DNA of 52,267 nucleotides from Rickettsia typhi. Lineage in GTDB: Bacteria > Pseudomonadota > Alphaproteobacteria > Rickettsiales > Deianiraeaceae. Location: contig CAMDBF010000006.1 of assembly GCA_945889175.1 (NCBI GenBank), positions 1 to 52,267 on the forward strand. The letters run 5' to 3'. Below the pieces are notes generated by a model. The model ran no database searches. It was not told where the DNA came from and saw nothing but the letters and a program-made list of their open reading frames with translations. Shown here in pieces: positions 43,601-51,679 of the stretch; the first letter of the stretch is position 1, and every line of letters begins with the position of its first letter. The translations under genes and the position numbers were made by a program.

Positions 43601-43756
43601 ATCGTAGGTTGTAGTAACACTAATTATAGGAAATGTTACATCGGGGAACAAATCAACATTAAGCTTGTTAAAAGCCATCAATCCCGAAATGATGGAAAAT
43701 AAAAACACGCAGGTTATAAACACTGGCCTGCGGATTGATAGAGTAAGAAGGTTCAT
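40619..43756 (-). CDS. RND-family efflux pump permease (HAE-1/AcrB type)
   Basis: 1045 residues; proton-driven inner-membrane exporter. The N-terminus LLTLSIRRPVFITCVFLFS with DLFPDVTFPIISVTTTY is typical. TM4 has the proton-relay pair in GLLIDDAIVVRENI, and TM10 keeps the Lys in GVAAKNSILLVD. The two periplasmic loops are in place (GGREREIQVLLDK; YRDGTPEFKI). TM1 and TM12 bracket the usual 12-helix fold. No membrane-fusion or TolC-like gene lies next to it, so it must share partners from elsewhere or work with a gene outside the window. Multidrug or envelope-lipid export are both possible. Confidence 0.93.
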   Translation of the reverse strand: MNLLTLSIRRPVFITCVFLFSIISGLMAFNKLNVDLFPDVTFPIISVTTTYDGAGPKEIENLISRPIEEAVSSVSGIESVKSVSQDNVSMVIIEFKLGTDLKYAQQQVRDKVSAVDNKLPEDLENSPLIQLIDPNEKPVAYVTLTVDLPPTELFDLAKQRIKPMIESINGVGKINIIGGREREIQVLLDKNLLKQKEISVMQVVNKLKLSGKNVPGGSLTSDNANLNIRTEGEFEKVNEILDVPITFYNNEVLTRIRDIAKVEDTMKDETSRTFMNGKPTLVLEVYKTSDSNTVSVVDNVKKFVTKANKQFTGQFTNFDVKLAKDDSIRIRLNLYDVQESIMIGLVLTIVCVYLFLGNIRSTLITAVALPNSLICAFLLMYLAGFTINIMTLLAMSLSVGLLIDDAIVVRENIFRHIEMGKTPRDAAIEGTKEIFLAVLATSFVIIGVFLPIAFLQGVVGQFFKQFGFTVCFIMMVSLIDALTMAPMLSANFAGNLHNEKHTFFGKIDSKMRVISEKIQSTMVLGYEKILKFVIKHYLTTIVLILLFTFGGFYASKFVAKTFIKQPDNGEFVVSIEMKPGTSLNDTSLISTEIDNTLRTRSDVEFTILTTGGETKAASDQASIFVKLTPKKTRKLSTTDIRNEVRNNLEIYKDKILSYGVTDSDNIGGAGESKKNTGAFTLNVVGENLEEVHGVIKVLMKTLENHPDLQDIDISYRDGTPEFKITPDRKKTAMLGTSITDIGNEMRASVEGMNSGTYTENGYDYDIRVRLKESQRDITHLFNSTFVPNINNRMVHLSSIAKKELAIGPSSIHRSDRMRYIAISASVNQNGKGGLKKAMTDAENVLKEQIKIHKGISYEFGGQAERFQELGKNIMTAMLLAVCFMYLILASLYESFRQPFIIMLVLPLALCGGFYSLLIFSKAMDLFAMIGCVMLIGVAAKNSILLVDCFNTLRKQGMEQVEAIIEAGKLRIRPIVMTSIVLIAGMLPVAIGLNEASQQRTSMGVIIIGGLISSTLLTLVFIPAVYILIFRIKAWFKKLFSSKKIV

Positions 43757-44011
43757 ATATTATACATTATACTTACGATTGTTGCTATAAAGCTTACAAA
43801 ATAAATTTAATATCAATACTTTTACTTGCAAGAGTTTTAAACTATTTTGTTGCAATATATTGGCATTAAAAAGTTAGAAGGTAAAAACCCAAGCAGGCAT
43901 AAAAAATATCTTGCAAAAATATCTAAAGCAATTAAATTGTTAAAGATAAAAGAAATTTTAAGATAATCGCTTAAAACCTTTCTAAAATAATAATATATAC
44001 TTTTGGCTATT

Positions 44012-44533
44012 ATGAATGACAACAGGGAAGCCTTTGCTGCAGCAAACTACATAATAGAAAAACTTGAAAAATACAAAATAAACGATCTAACTAATTTAAA
44101 GCTACAAAAATTATTATATTTTGCTTACGGAGTGCATCTGTCTTTGTTTGATAAAAGACTTTTTACATCGCCAATTCAAGCTTGGATGCTTGGTCCAGTG
44201 GTACCTTGTGTTTATCAAGAGTTTAGAATTTGTCTTAAAAATCCAATTGGAATTGGCGCAAGGGCTGTTCTTTTTAAAAATGATTACACAGGGGAAGGTG
44301 AGCTACCTATAATAGACGAAGATGAAGCAGACTTAGTTAAAAGCTTATCTATTGCCTGTGCAGCTTACGGTCAAAAAAAAGCTTGGGATTTAGTTGACAT
44401 ATCTCATGGAGAAAAATCTGCTTGGAAAAAACATTTTAATGAAAATAAAAAAGGTGTAGTCATTCCAGATGAAGACATTAAGGCAGAATTTGAAAATTAT
44501 ATGGATACACTGGCTGAATATTTATTAGGGTAG
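44012..44533 (+). CDS. Panacea (DUF4065) domain protein, predicted antitoxin
   Basis: 173 residues from the ATG at 44012 (a TTG at 44003 is possible). The DUF4065 family is clear: AAANYIIEKLEKYKINDLTN, LKLQKLLYFAYGVHLSLFDKR, FTSPIQAWMLGPVVPCVYQEF, and later KAWDLVDISHGEKSAWKK. In proteolysis-adaptor SocA and in Panacea antitoxins, this domain neutralises a toxin coded next to it. The gene starts four bases before a small membrane gene, which would be the toxin. The upstream 255 bases hold no gene and include the motif TTTTGTTGCAATATATT, also found before hscA. Function as an antitoxin is inference from family and context. Confidence 0.82.
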   Translation: MNDNREAFAAANYIIEKLEKYKINDLTNLKLQKLLYFAYGVHLSLFDKRLFTSPIQAWMLGPVVPCVYQEFRICLKNPIGIGARAVLFKNDYTGEGELPIIDEDEADLVKSLSIACAAYGQKKAWDLVDISHGEKSAWKKHFNENKKGVVIPDEDIKAEFENYMDTLAEYLLG

Positions 44534-44537
44534 CTTT

Positions 44538-44858
44538 ATGACAAAAGAGGACTTAATTAAAGCTACACCTAAAGAACTTGCTAAAAATATGGCAAAAACA
44601 AAACAATATCAAGAGGCAAAGCTTGAAGAGTTGCAATATAACAGAAAGTACAGACTATCAAAAACTTTAAATATAATATTACATCCTTTGACATTGCTTG
44701 CTTTATTAGCTATTGCCTTATATTGCTTTGGGTATTACTACGATTGGAATCTTAAAACGCTGATAGAAAAGACAGTTACAGTTGGACTCTCATCATTGTT
44801 TACTAGCTTAATTAAAGATAGCATAAAGAGACCAAAGAAGCAGGAAAGGGATGGTTAA
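44538..44858 (+). CDS. Small membrane protein, predicted toxin partner of the Panacea gene
   Basis: 106 residues. A basic helical N-terminus (MTKEDLIKATPKELAKNMAK and following) leads into a membrane helix (about residues 49-68, LTLLALLAIALYCFGYYYDW), then a second amphipathic or membrane helix (TVTVGLSSLFTSLI), and a basic KRPKKQERDG end. It follows the DUF4065 gene by four bases and is surely cotranscribed. Panacea-paired toxins include small membrane-acting proteins, so this is a good candidate. No family recognised beyond that. Confidence 0.65.
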   Translation: MTKEDLIKATPKELAKNMAKTKQYQEAKLEELQYNRKYRLSKTLNIILHPLTLLALLAIALYCFGYYYDWNLKTLIEKTVTVGLSSLFTSLIKDSIKRPKKQERDG

Positions 44859-44949
44859 AATTTCCAAGACTTGCATAATCACTTTTTGTTGCAATATATT
44901 TTGCGTGTTTTAAGTATTATAAAATAATATCATTTAAAAGATTAATGCT

Positions 44950-46686
44950 ATGTCAAAAGAAATCATTGAAATTGAAGAACCTACCGACCCATATGCAAGC
45001 AGTAATAATAGCGATGAGATTGTTGCGGTAGGTATCGATTTTGGAACCACAAACTCCGTAGTTGCAATATCAAATTACGGAGTTGCGGATGTTGTTGTTG
45101 ACATAACCCCTTCACTTGTTGCTTTTGGCAAGGATGGCTCGGTAATTGTTGGCACTAAGGCTAAGGCTTTGCAGAGTGATGATGATTATAAAGTTGTAAG
45201 CTCGGTTAAGTCACTACTCAACTTAAACGATAGTCAAAAAGATATTAACATATTTGGTAAAAATTATAAGCCGTTGCAAATTGCAGGCTTTATTTTAAAA
45301 CATCTTAAAGAGCAAGTGTTACAAAATGTTGGTCAAGACATTACAAAGTGTGTTATTACAGTACCAGCCTATTTTGACGACATGCAGCGAAGCCTTGTAA
45401 AACAAGCGGCAACAGATGTAGGCTTTGATGTTATTAGACTAATTAACGAGCCAACTGCAGCGGCTCTTGCTTATGGCATAGATAACTCAAAGGAAGGTAT
45501 TTATGCAATCTTTGACCTTGGGGGCGGCACATTTGATGTGTCGATACTTGAGATGAAAATGGGTGTATTTAAGGTTATTGCAACTGGTGGCGACACTAAG
45601 CTTGGGGGTGATGATTTTGATAATCTTTTAGCTTTAAAGTTAAATATTGATAAAATTACAGCACAGAACATAAAACACGAACTTAGCAACAATAAATCCT
45701 GTAAGTACACAAATAACAAAGGGGAGGAGAAGATAGTAACACAAAATGAGTTTGATGATATAATAGTTAGTCTTGTTCATAGGGCTATTGATATTTTTAG
45801 AGCTGTTTTAAAGGATGCAAACTTAAGCCCAAGCATGATTGAGGGGGTTGTTTTAGTTGGCGGTTCAACAAGAATGCCGATAATAAAAGAGGCAATATCC
45901 TACGAATTTACAAAAAATATTTTTACTGACATTGACCCAGATAGGTCAGTTGCATTTGGGGCTGCAGTACAGGCCGAAAACCTCACAAGGCGAAACCTCA
46001 ACACTTTACTACTTGATGTAACGCCACTGTCTCTAGGTATTGAGCTTATGGGAGGAACTGTACAAAAAATTATTCACCGCAATACACAAATACCTTTTAC
46101 TGCCTTTCAAAGCTTTACAACTTACGAGGATAATCAGGATGCTATTAAAATTAATGTTTTGCAAGGAGAGAGGGATATTGCAAGCGATTGCCGTAGCCTT
46201 GCAAATTTTGAACTACAAGGAATCCCTCATTTACCAGCGGGAGTGCCGGATGTAGTGGTAACATTTTTTATAGATGCTGATGGAATACTTACAGTATCAG
46301 CCGAAGAAAAGCTTACTGGCAAAAAGCAATCGGTCGCAGTAAGACCAACTTTTGGCATAGATATACAAGGCGTTGTAAGTCAAATAGAGCTTTCAATGAA
46401 ACATGCAAAAGAGGATATTCAGGCAAAGCTATTAATAGATCAAATTATCGAAGCCAAGGGAGTTATATCTAAGCTTGAAAAACACATTGCAAAATACCCA
46501 ATTATATACGAGTTAAATGAATTTAAAGAACAGATAATCCCAGCAATATCAAAGCTAAAAGCAGCAATAGAGACTAAAGACAAGGGTAGCATTATGGAGT
46601 TGCAAATAGAGTTAAATGATTGTGCCTCAGATTTTATCAAGGAAATTTTGGAGCACGAAATTAAGCAAAATGTAATATGCTCCTAA
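44950..46686 (+). CDS. hscA: Fe-S cluster assembly chaperone HscA (Hsp70 type)
   Basis: Hsp70-class ATPase that releases the Fe-S cluster from scaffold IscU with HscB. ATPase motifs are [52 protein letters not shown] and [11 protein letters not shown]; the substrate domain starts [30 protein letters not shown], the HscA-type linker. 578 residues is a little shorter than E. coli HscA (616), because subdomain IIB is cut by about 14 residues between LGGDDFD and VTQNEF. The N-terminus carries a 25-residue acidic extension. The 3' end overlaps xerC by ten bases. hscB is 4 kb away on the other strand. Confidence 0.92.
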   Translation: MSKEIIEIEEPTDPYASSNNSDEIVAVGIDFGTTNSVVAISNYGVADVVVDITPSLVAFGKDGSVIVGTKAKALQSDDDYKVVSSVKSLLNLNDSQKDINIFGKNYKPLQIAGFILKHLKEQVLQNVGQDITKCVITVPAYFDDMQRSLVKQAATDVGFDVIRLINEPTAAALAYGIDNSKEGIYAIFDLGGGTFDVSILEMKMGVFKVIATGGDTKLGGDDFDNLLALKLNIDKITAQNIKHELSNNKSCKYTNNKGEEKIVTQNEFDDIIVSLVHRAIDIFRAVLKDANLSPSMIEGVVLVGGSTRMPIIKEAISYEFTKNIFTDIDPDRSVAFGAAVQAENLTRRNLNTLLLDVTPLSLGIELMGGTVQKIIHRNTQIPFTAFQSFTTYEDNQDAIKINVLQGERDIASDCRSLANFELQGIPHLPAGVPDVVVTFFIDADGILTVSAEEKLTGKKQSVAVRPTFGIDIQGVVSQIELSMKHAKEDIQAKLLIDQIIEAKGVISKLEKHIAKYPIIYELNEFKEQIIPAISKLKAAIETKDKGSIMELQIELNDCASDFIKEILEHEIKQNVICS

Positions 46687-47600
46687 GTCAAGCCTTACAA
46701 AGCTACTCACTTCACCTTTCATCTGTCGAGCGAAAATCGAATAATACTGTTCAGTCCTATGGATTTGATATTTCACTCTTTTTTAAATACTTACAAGAGG
46801 CTTTAAAAAAAGATGAGCTAACTACAAACGACTTGTCAAGCTTAAGCATTAAAGACTTTAGGATGTGGCTTGAGTTTAGAAGGCAGTCTGGACTTGTGGC
46901 ATCATCTACAAACAGGGCAATCAGTGGTGTTAAGTCTTTTTTTGATTATCTTAAAAAATCTAAAATTATAGATAATAAAGAGATAGAAAAGCTTACAAAA
47001 CCAAGAATGCAAAAAACAATTCCAAGATCAATTGAAATAAAAAGCTTACTAAATGTAATTAAATCAATAAAGCCAAAGCAAAACGAGCAAAATCCTTGGC
47101 AAACCATTAGAACCAAGGCAATTGTTTATACAATATATTCCTGCGGCCTTAGAATATCCGAGGCACTTAACATAAAGGTTCAAGACATAGACAGGGCGAG
47201 TGGATTTATAAGAATCAAAGGTAAGGGTGGCAAGGAACGAATAGTTATCGTACCACAGGATAATTTTTACACAATTATTGAAGATTATATAAGATTATGT
47301 CCCCACGGCATCATGCCAAATGATTTTTTATTTTTAAGTGCAAGAGGTACTAGGTATAGTGAAAGAATGTTTCAAAGAGAAGTTGAAAAGTTAAGGCTTG
47401 AGCACAATCTTCCATCTTGGTTCACGCCGCATTCCTTAAGACATTGCTTTGCAACACATTTGATTCAAAACGGGGCAGATTTAAGAACAACGCAGGAACT
47501 GCTTGGTCATTCAAGCTTGTCAACAACCCAAAAATATGTAAAAATTAACAAAGAGCAAATTAAAGAAGCCTACAAAGTATTGCAACACACAAGAGATTGA
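46677..47600 (+). CDS. xerC: Tyrosine recombinase XerC
   Basis: Resolves chromosome dimers at dif with XerD and FtsK. The N-terminal SAM-like domain is followed by the catalytic core with Arg159 in SCGLRISEAL, the Lys hairpin IKGKGGKERIVIV, H252-S-L-R255-H, GHSSLSTTQ and the nucleophile Tyr287 in QKYVKI. The stretch NGADLRTTQELLGHSSLSTTQKY is typical of XerC rather than XerD. Length 307 is normal. The start lies in the last codons of hscA (10-base overlap), an odd partner suggesting chance operon formation. It is chromosomal, not an island integrase. Confidence 0.9.
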   Translation: MLLSQALQSYSLHLSSVERKSNNTVQSYGFDISLFFKYLQEALKKDELTTNDLSSLSIKDFRMWLEFRRQSGLVASSTNRAISGVKSFFDYLKKSKIIDNKEIEKLTKPRMQKTIPRSIEIKSLLNVIKSIKPKQNEQNPWQTIRTKAIVYTIYSCGLRISEALNIKVQDIDRASGFIRIKGKGGKERIVIVPQDNFYTIIEDYIRLCPHGIMPNDFLFLSARGTRYSERMFQREVEKLRLEHNLPSWFTPHSLRHCFATHLIQNGADLRTTQELLGHSSLSTTQKYVKINKEQIKEAYKVLQHTRD

Positions 47601-47699
47601 ATTAAGTAAAAAAATTCTTGTAATATCGCAAAAAACACTTGCAATATACCACGGGCTGTTTTACGATTTAATGGAGTCTTTTGTACTCTTTTATTTATA

Positions 47700-47724
47700 A
47701 CTTATCAATTAATCTTTGATAAGT
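47700..47724. promoter_or_regulatory. Perfect inverted repeat upstream of pal
   Basis: ACTTATCAA (47700-47708) and TTGATAAGT (47716-47724) are perfect 9-base arms around seven bases. It ends 28 bases before the pal ATG. No T-run follows. It could be an operator or a leader hairpin. Confidence 0.4.
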
Positions 47725-47752
47725 GGGGATGTCTAATTAATATTATATTTCT

Positions 47753-48310
47753 ATGTTTAAGGGCTTATTTGCTATTATTGCCATTGTATCGTTAGCTTCG
47801 CTATCATCTTGTGCAAAAAATAAATCAAATCAAAATACAAAGCAAAGTGAAAAACCTGTTGAAAACACAACAACACAGACTTCAGCAACTACATCCGTTA
47901 AGGAAGTAAAACTTGCTAGCGATAGAGTGTTTTTTGACTTCAATAGTTTTGGCATAACATCAAAAGCGGTTGAAATTATCAAAGGTAATGCTGAATACAT
48001 TAAAACAAAAAAACTTAAGGTTGTAATCTCTGGTCACTGCGACGAAAGAGGCTCAGTTGCTTACAACTACAAACTTGGAATGAGTAGAGCTAAGGCTGTG
48101 CGTGACGCATTAATTTCTTACGGTGTCAACTCTAGCTTAATTAAAATTGTTAGCAAGGGCGAGAAAGCTCCTGTAGCTAAAGGCAAAGGCGAAGAAATTT
48201 GGCAAAAAAATAGAGTTGGTATTTTTACATTTAACAACTTTAAAAAATTATCAATCAATCTAAGTAAATCTTCAATGGTTGCTGGAGATGTTGTAATATC
48301 TATAGCATAA
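47753..48310 (+). CDS. pal: Peptidoglycan-associated lipoprotein Pal
   Basis: Outer-membrane lipoprotein of the Tol-Pal system, binding peptidoglycan and stabilising the envelope during constriction. A lipoprotein signal MFKGLFAIIAIVSLASLSSC places the lipid on Cys20. An Asn/Thr/Ser linker precedes the OmpA-like domain with VFFDFNSFGITSKAVEII, VVISGHCDERGSVAYNYKLG (usually GHTDERGTxEYNxxLG), MSRAKAVRDALISYGV and WQKNRV. The C-terminus has about 25 extra residues (FNNFKKLSINLSKSS and on) not usual in Pal. tolB and cpoB are not next to it. The identity as Pal against another OmpA-like lipoprotein is likely, not certain. Confidence 0.85.
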   Translation: MFKGLFAIIAIVSLASLSSCAKNKSNQNTKQSEKPVENTTTQTSATTSVKEVKLASDRVFFDFNSFGITSKAVEIIKGNAEYIKTKKLKVVISGHCDERGSVAYNYKLGMSRAKAVRDALISYGVNSSLIKIVSKGEKAPVAKGKGEEIWQKNRVGIFTFNNFKKLSINLSKSSMVAGDVVISIA

Positions 48311-48324
48311 CATACTAATTCATT

Positions 48325-48339
48325 TAGCCTTTGGCTATG
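48325..48339 (+). promoter_or_regulatory. Hairpin at the mscS start codon
   Basis: TAGCC-TTT-GGCTA (48325-48337) ends in the A of the ATG at 48337. A 5-base stem would partly bury the start region and may reduce initiation. It could also be chance. Confidence 0.25.
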
Positions 48340-49158
48340 CAAATATCCATCTCTGCTATTGCTAACCAGTACAGTGAGCAAAGCATTGATGCGATTGTTA
48401 AATACTCACCAAGATGCCTTCAGGCCTTAACGATACTCTTTCTTGGCTTTATATTTGCAAGACTTTTATCAAAGCTAACATCAAGATATCTATTAAAAGC
48501 AAATCCAATTGCCCAAAAGTTTCTTTCTAGTATAGTATTTGTTACAATATTTATATCTGCGAGTGTTGTAGCTCTTTCAAAAATAGGCTTTCACACATCA
48601 TCGATGGTTGCCGTTATAGGTTCAATAGGTATAGCACTTGGGCTTGCATTTCAATCGTCACTGTCCAATATTTCATCTGGCTTCATGATTATTATCTTTA
48701 AGCCATTTAAAATAAATGATTTAGTTGAAATAGACGGCGATGTTGGTAATGTAAAAGAAATTAGTTTATTTAGTACAAACCTACTAAATGCAAACAATAC
48801 AACAATAGTAATTCCTAATTCAAGAGTTGTATCTAACAAGGTAACAAACTTCTCTAATCAGCAGATAAGAAGGATAGATATCGATTTTACCATTCAGTAC
48901 AATCAGGACTTTAACTTAGTTAAATCAATAGTAATGGATATAATGCTAAACGATCCAAGAACAATACCCTACCCTGCTCCATCTTTTGTTGTACTACACT
49001 TTAAAGACACGGGTCTTGTTGTAAGTGTAAGACCTTGGACTGCTCTTGAGCATTACTGGGATTTACTTTATGAAATGCGAGAAATTATTAAAACAAAACT
49101 ATCGCAAAATAATATTAAACTTGGACACACCTGCTGTTCTAGTAAAGATTTTTTGTAA
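48337..49158 (+). CDS. mscS: MscS-family small mechanosensitive channel
   Basis: Inner-membrane channel that opens under hypo-osmotic tension. 273 residues from the ATG at 48337 (TTG 48331 possible). There are three N-terminal helices; the pore helix TM3 is VAVIGSIGIALGLAFQSSLSNISSGFMIII, with the Gly/Ala-rich packing of the family. The beta domain begins PFKINDLVEIDGDVGNVKEI and LNANNTTIVIPNSRVVSNKVTNFS; the C-terminal alpha-beta domain follows. Length is close to E. coli MscS (286). It starts 26 bases after pal on the same strand. Confidence 0.92.
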   Translation: MQISISAIANQYSEQSIDAIVKYSPRCLQALTILFLGFIFARLLSKLTSRYLLKANPIAQKFLSSIVFVTIFISASVVALSKIGFHTSSMVAVIGSIGIALGLAFQSSLSNISSGFMIIIFKPFKINDLVEIDGDVGNVKEISLFSTNLLNANNTTIVIPNSRVVSNKVTNFSNQQIRRIDIDFTIQYNQDFNLVKSIVMDIMLNDPRTIPYPAPSFVVLHFKDTGLVVSVRPWTALEHYWDLLYEMREIIKTKLSQNNIKLGHTCCSSKDFL

Positions 49159-49239
49159 TTTAGCTTGACAGGCTTTGCAAAATAGACTATAACTAATTTT
49201 GCAAAACATTTACAGGTTTGCTATTTATAAAAGTTGTTT

Positions 49240-50472
49240 ATGATAAAATTTAAAAAGTGTGTAGGTAAATCATACAAAGTATTTGCTTTGTGTGTTGCTC
49301 TTGGCTCGGTGAACTCATGCTCAGATGACAGAAAGGCAAGAATAGCTCCCGAATATATTCAGGAGGATGGTATGAACGATGGTCAAAACGAAATGTCAAA
49401 TGGTAGAACGTCCTTCGCCCCTCCGCAAATCATGCAAAACAACATGAATTTACAACAAAACTTACAACAAAATGGTAATGCTGCCAGCCCTGTTGATGTT
49501 GATATTCTTGCAAGTGAATATAACTCAATTGCTAAACTTTTTGAGTTAAAAAACGGTTCAAAACAAAAGGAATACTTTATAGGTAAAGCAGAGGCAGTAA
49601 CCAAAACAGGTATTGCCGACATCGAAGTTTTACCAAACGATATTATAACAAAAAACAAAACAAATGAAAAAATCTTAAGAATTAGCCTAAGAGAGCCTAT
49701 TGCAAAGCAAAAAACACTATCTGGCGAACTTGATTCTAGACTATCAGCAAAAATCATTGCAACATATGATTGTGCAGTTGTTGATGCAATAGAATCTTCG
49801 ATGTCGAGTACCGATATGATTACATCTTGCTACGATGAGTTTATTTCGATAACCGATCCTTTTAAAGACCAAAATGAGGATAGCATTGTTTTACAAAACA
49901 TTCCGCAACCATCTGCCCAGCTTAATGCAGATGGAACAATGCAGCAGACTGCAAAATCTGCATCTCAATCAATAACCGTGCCACCTTACCAAATGATGAG
50001 TGTAGAACTAAAACCATTTACCGAGCAAGTAAGTAAAACTTTTTTTGTAATAGAATTTGACAAATCAAGCTCATCTCTTGATATATCTTACTACGAAAAG
50101 TTTAAATCAATAGCAGAAATACTTAAAAAATATCCAAGTGAATATGCTATAACAATTGTAGGCTTTGAACTTTACAGCGAGGATCCTTTTTTGGCAGTAA
50201 AAAACAAAAAGGGTATATTAACTAAAGTTAAAAGAAGTCCAGCTGCAATCATGGCCGCTAAAAAAGTCAATGAAATGCTAAAAATTAGAGCTTTAACGGT
50301 AAGAAAAATGCTCGTGCAAAATGGTGTCAACGAATCAAACATTATCATTGCCCACCCAGAGCAGGATAAAGTAAAGTTTTTATATAACATTAAAGATGTT
50401 AAACAAGGCGAGAATGTTCTTGAAAACCTTATAATAGTTGATGTTAAATCTAAAGAAGATCAAAAAAACTAA
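49240..50472 (+). CDS. Lipoprotein with divergent OmpA-like C-terminal domain
   Basis: 410 residues from the ATG at 49240 (a TTG at 49234 is possible). The signal sequence ends in GSVNSC with Cys27 for lipid attachment. A Gln/Asn/Met-rich linker (MNDGQNEMSNG, then NNMNLQQNLQQNGN) follows. A middle part of unknown fold runs to about residue 250. The C-terminus, FFVIEFDKSSSSLDISYYEK, LKKYPSEYAITIVGFE and VRKMLVQNGVNESNIII, has the strand-helix pattern of OmpA/Pal peptidoglycan-binding domains. It is less conserved than Pal next door, and a Lys-rich loop is inserted. Likely an outer-membrane anchor; the exact role is unknown. It converges on hscB with four bases between the stops. Confidence 0.72.
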   Translation: MIKFKKCVGKSYKVFALCVALGSVNSCSDDRKARIAPEYIQEDGMNDGQNEMSNGRTSFAPPQIMQNNMNLQQNLQQNGNAASPVDVDILASEYNSIAKLFELKNGSKQKEYFIGKAEAVTKTGIADIEVLPNDIITKNKTNEKILRISLREPIAKQKTLSGELDSRLSAKIIATYDCAVVDAIESSMSSTDMITSCYDEFISITDPFKDQNEDSIVLQNIPQPSAQLNADGTMQQTAKSASQSITVPPYQMMSVELKPFTEQVSKTFFVIEFDKSSSSLDISYYEKFKSIAEILKKYPSEYAITIVGFELYSEDPFLAVKNKKGILTKVKRSPAAIMAAKKVNEMLKIRALTVRKMLVQNGVNESNIIIAHPEQDKVKFLYNIKDVKQGENVLENLIIVDVKSKEDQKN

Positions 50473-50476
50473 ACAA

Positions 50477-50959
50477 TTACACTTTGGAGCCTAGATATTT
50501 TAATGTTATAATATCTTTAATTATTAGATCTTTATTTACCAATGCAACATCTTTTGATTTTAAAGTTTTTGCAAGCCTAACAGACGAATCTAAAACCTTA
50601 GCCTTAATGATGTTAATTGCATCAACATCGTTTTTATTTAACAGGCTTTGAAGCTCAAAGACATCCTCCAAAGCATCGTAGTATTGATTAACTACAAATC
50701 TGGATTTATCATCATTAATGTCAAAATCAATCCATTTACTTGCTAAAAAACTTGCCCTTTCAAGCTCGCTTGCAAGCAGGCTATAGCACTGATTAACATA
50801 AGAAGATACTAAACTAAGTTCTTGCTTATTAGCATTGTTGGAGTCGGGGTGATGCAAAAGCTGAAGCTTAAGTAGCTTTTGATTTAATAAGTTCTTGTCT
50901 ATGTCAAAACATTCTGCAATTTCAAATAACTCAAAAGGACTTAAGGACAGCAATTGCAT
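50477..50959 (-). CDS. hscB: Fe-S co-chaperone HscB (J domain)
   Basis: J-domain partner that stimulates HscA ATPase and brings IscU. 160 residues. The N-terminal J domain has LSPFELFEI and LLKLQLLHHPDSNNANKQE with the invariant HPD (next residue Ser rather than Lys/Arg); the C-terminal three-helix HscB domain (LASKWIDFDINDDKSRFVVN and after) binds IscU. Length is close to E. coli HscB (171). It is in an operon with the esterase gene, which ends one base before it; hscA itself is at 44950. Confidence 0.9.
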   Translation of the reverse strand: MQLLSLSPFELFEIAECFDIDKNLLNQKLLKLQLLHHPDSNNANKQELSLVSSYVNQCYSLLASELERASFLASKWIDFDINDDKSRFVVNQYYDALEDVFELQSLLNKNDVDAINIIKAKVLDSSVRLAKTLKSKDVALVNKDLIIKDIITLKYLGSKV

Positions 50960-50960
50960 A

Positions 50961-51602
50961 TTATAAAGTTTGAATAAATTTTATGGCAGCTTCTATGGCA
51001 AGGCTATCAATTGAATGTTCAAGGTTGCTAATTTTATTAAACTCAACATTAAAACCAGAATCCTTAAGGTAGGAATAAGCAACCTTACCAAGAGAAACAG
51101 GAACTACCATGTCTTGTTCGCCGTGAATCATGCAAATTGGTGGCTTTGAAATTGCCTCGTCTTTAGCAATATCAGGGGCGATAAGAGTGCCCGAAAATCC
51201 AATGATGCACTTAACAGGTTTTGCAAGCCTAATACCAGTAAATATCGACACCATAGCACCCTGCGAAAATCCAAAAAGACTTAAAGCAGATTCATCAGCT
51301 TGATACTTAGTTAGTACTTGCCCAATAAATTGATTTAACTTTTGCTGAGCAATATAAGATTTTTCAAGCAGTGCCTCACGGGACCTGTCCATTAAAGAGT
51401 ACCATTGAAAGCCCGGTGGGCCAAACTCAAAAGCCTCTGGCGCGTTAGGAAAGATAAAGATAGCATCCTGAAAAACAGCGTCAAAGTCTCGCCATAAAGA
51501 CACAAGATTTGAGGCATCGGCACCGTATCCGTGTAAAAAAATTATGATATTTTTAGGAACCATCCCAGCCTTTAGGTTAGTTTTAGCTATGTAATTTAAC
51601 AT
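50961..51602 (-). CDS. Phospholipase/carboxylesterase-family hydrolase
   Basis: 213 residues, alpha/beta hydrolase of the carboxylesterase / acyl-protein-thioesterase family. Oxyanion region IIIFLHGYGADASNL; nucleophile elbow LFGFSQGA with Ser113; Asp164 in MIHGEQDMVVP; His196 in NLEHSID. The family-specific WYSLMDR segment is present. Length is standard. No signal peptide, so the enzyme is cytoplasmic; substrates may be short acyl esters or lysophospholipids, not decided by the sequence. One base separates its stop from hscB. Function in detail is unknown. Confidence 0.92.
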   Translation of the reverse strand: MLNYIAKTNLKAGMVPKNIIIFLHGYGADASNLVSLWRDFDAVFQDAIFIFPNAPEAFEFGPPGFQWYSLMDRSREALLEKSYIAQQKLNQFIGQVLTKYQADESALSLFGFSQGAMVSIFTGIRLAKPVKCIIGFSGTLIAPDIAKDEAISKPPICMIHGEQDMVVPVSLGKVAYSYLKDSGFNVEFNKISNLEHSIDSLAIEAAIKFIQTL

Positions 51603-51679
51603 TTTTATTTAAGTAAAATATTTTTATTTTGCAATCAGTTAATTGTAAAATAAAATTTTGATACTTTCAAACAAAAATG

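Noticed and set aside
43837-44022. 61-residue minus-strand frame before the Panacea gene
   Set aside because: Short, no recognisable features, and it overlaps the start of a well-supported gene; AT-rich DNA gives such frames by chance.
46677-47600. Phage or island integrase
   Set aside because: Sequence is of the XerC type and it overlaps hscA; no attachment site or tRNA is next to it.
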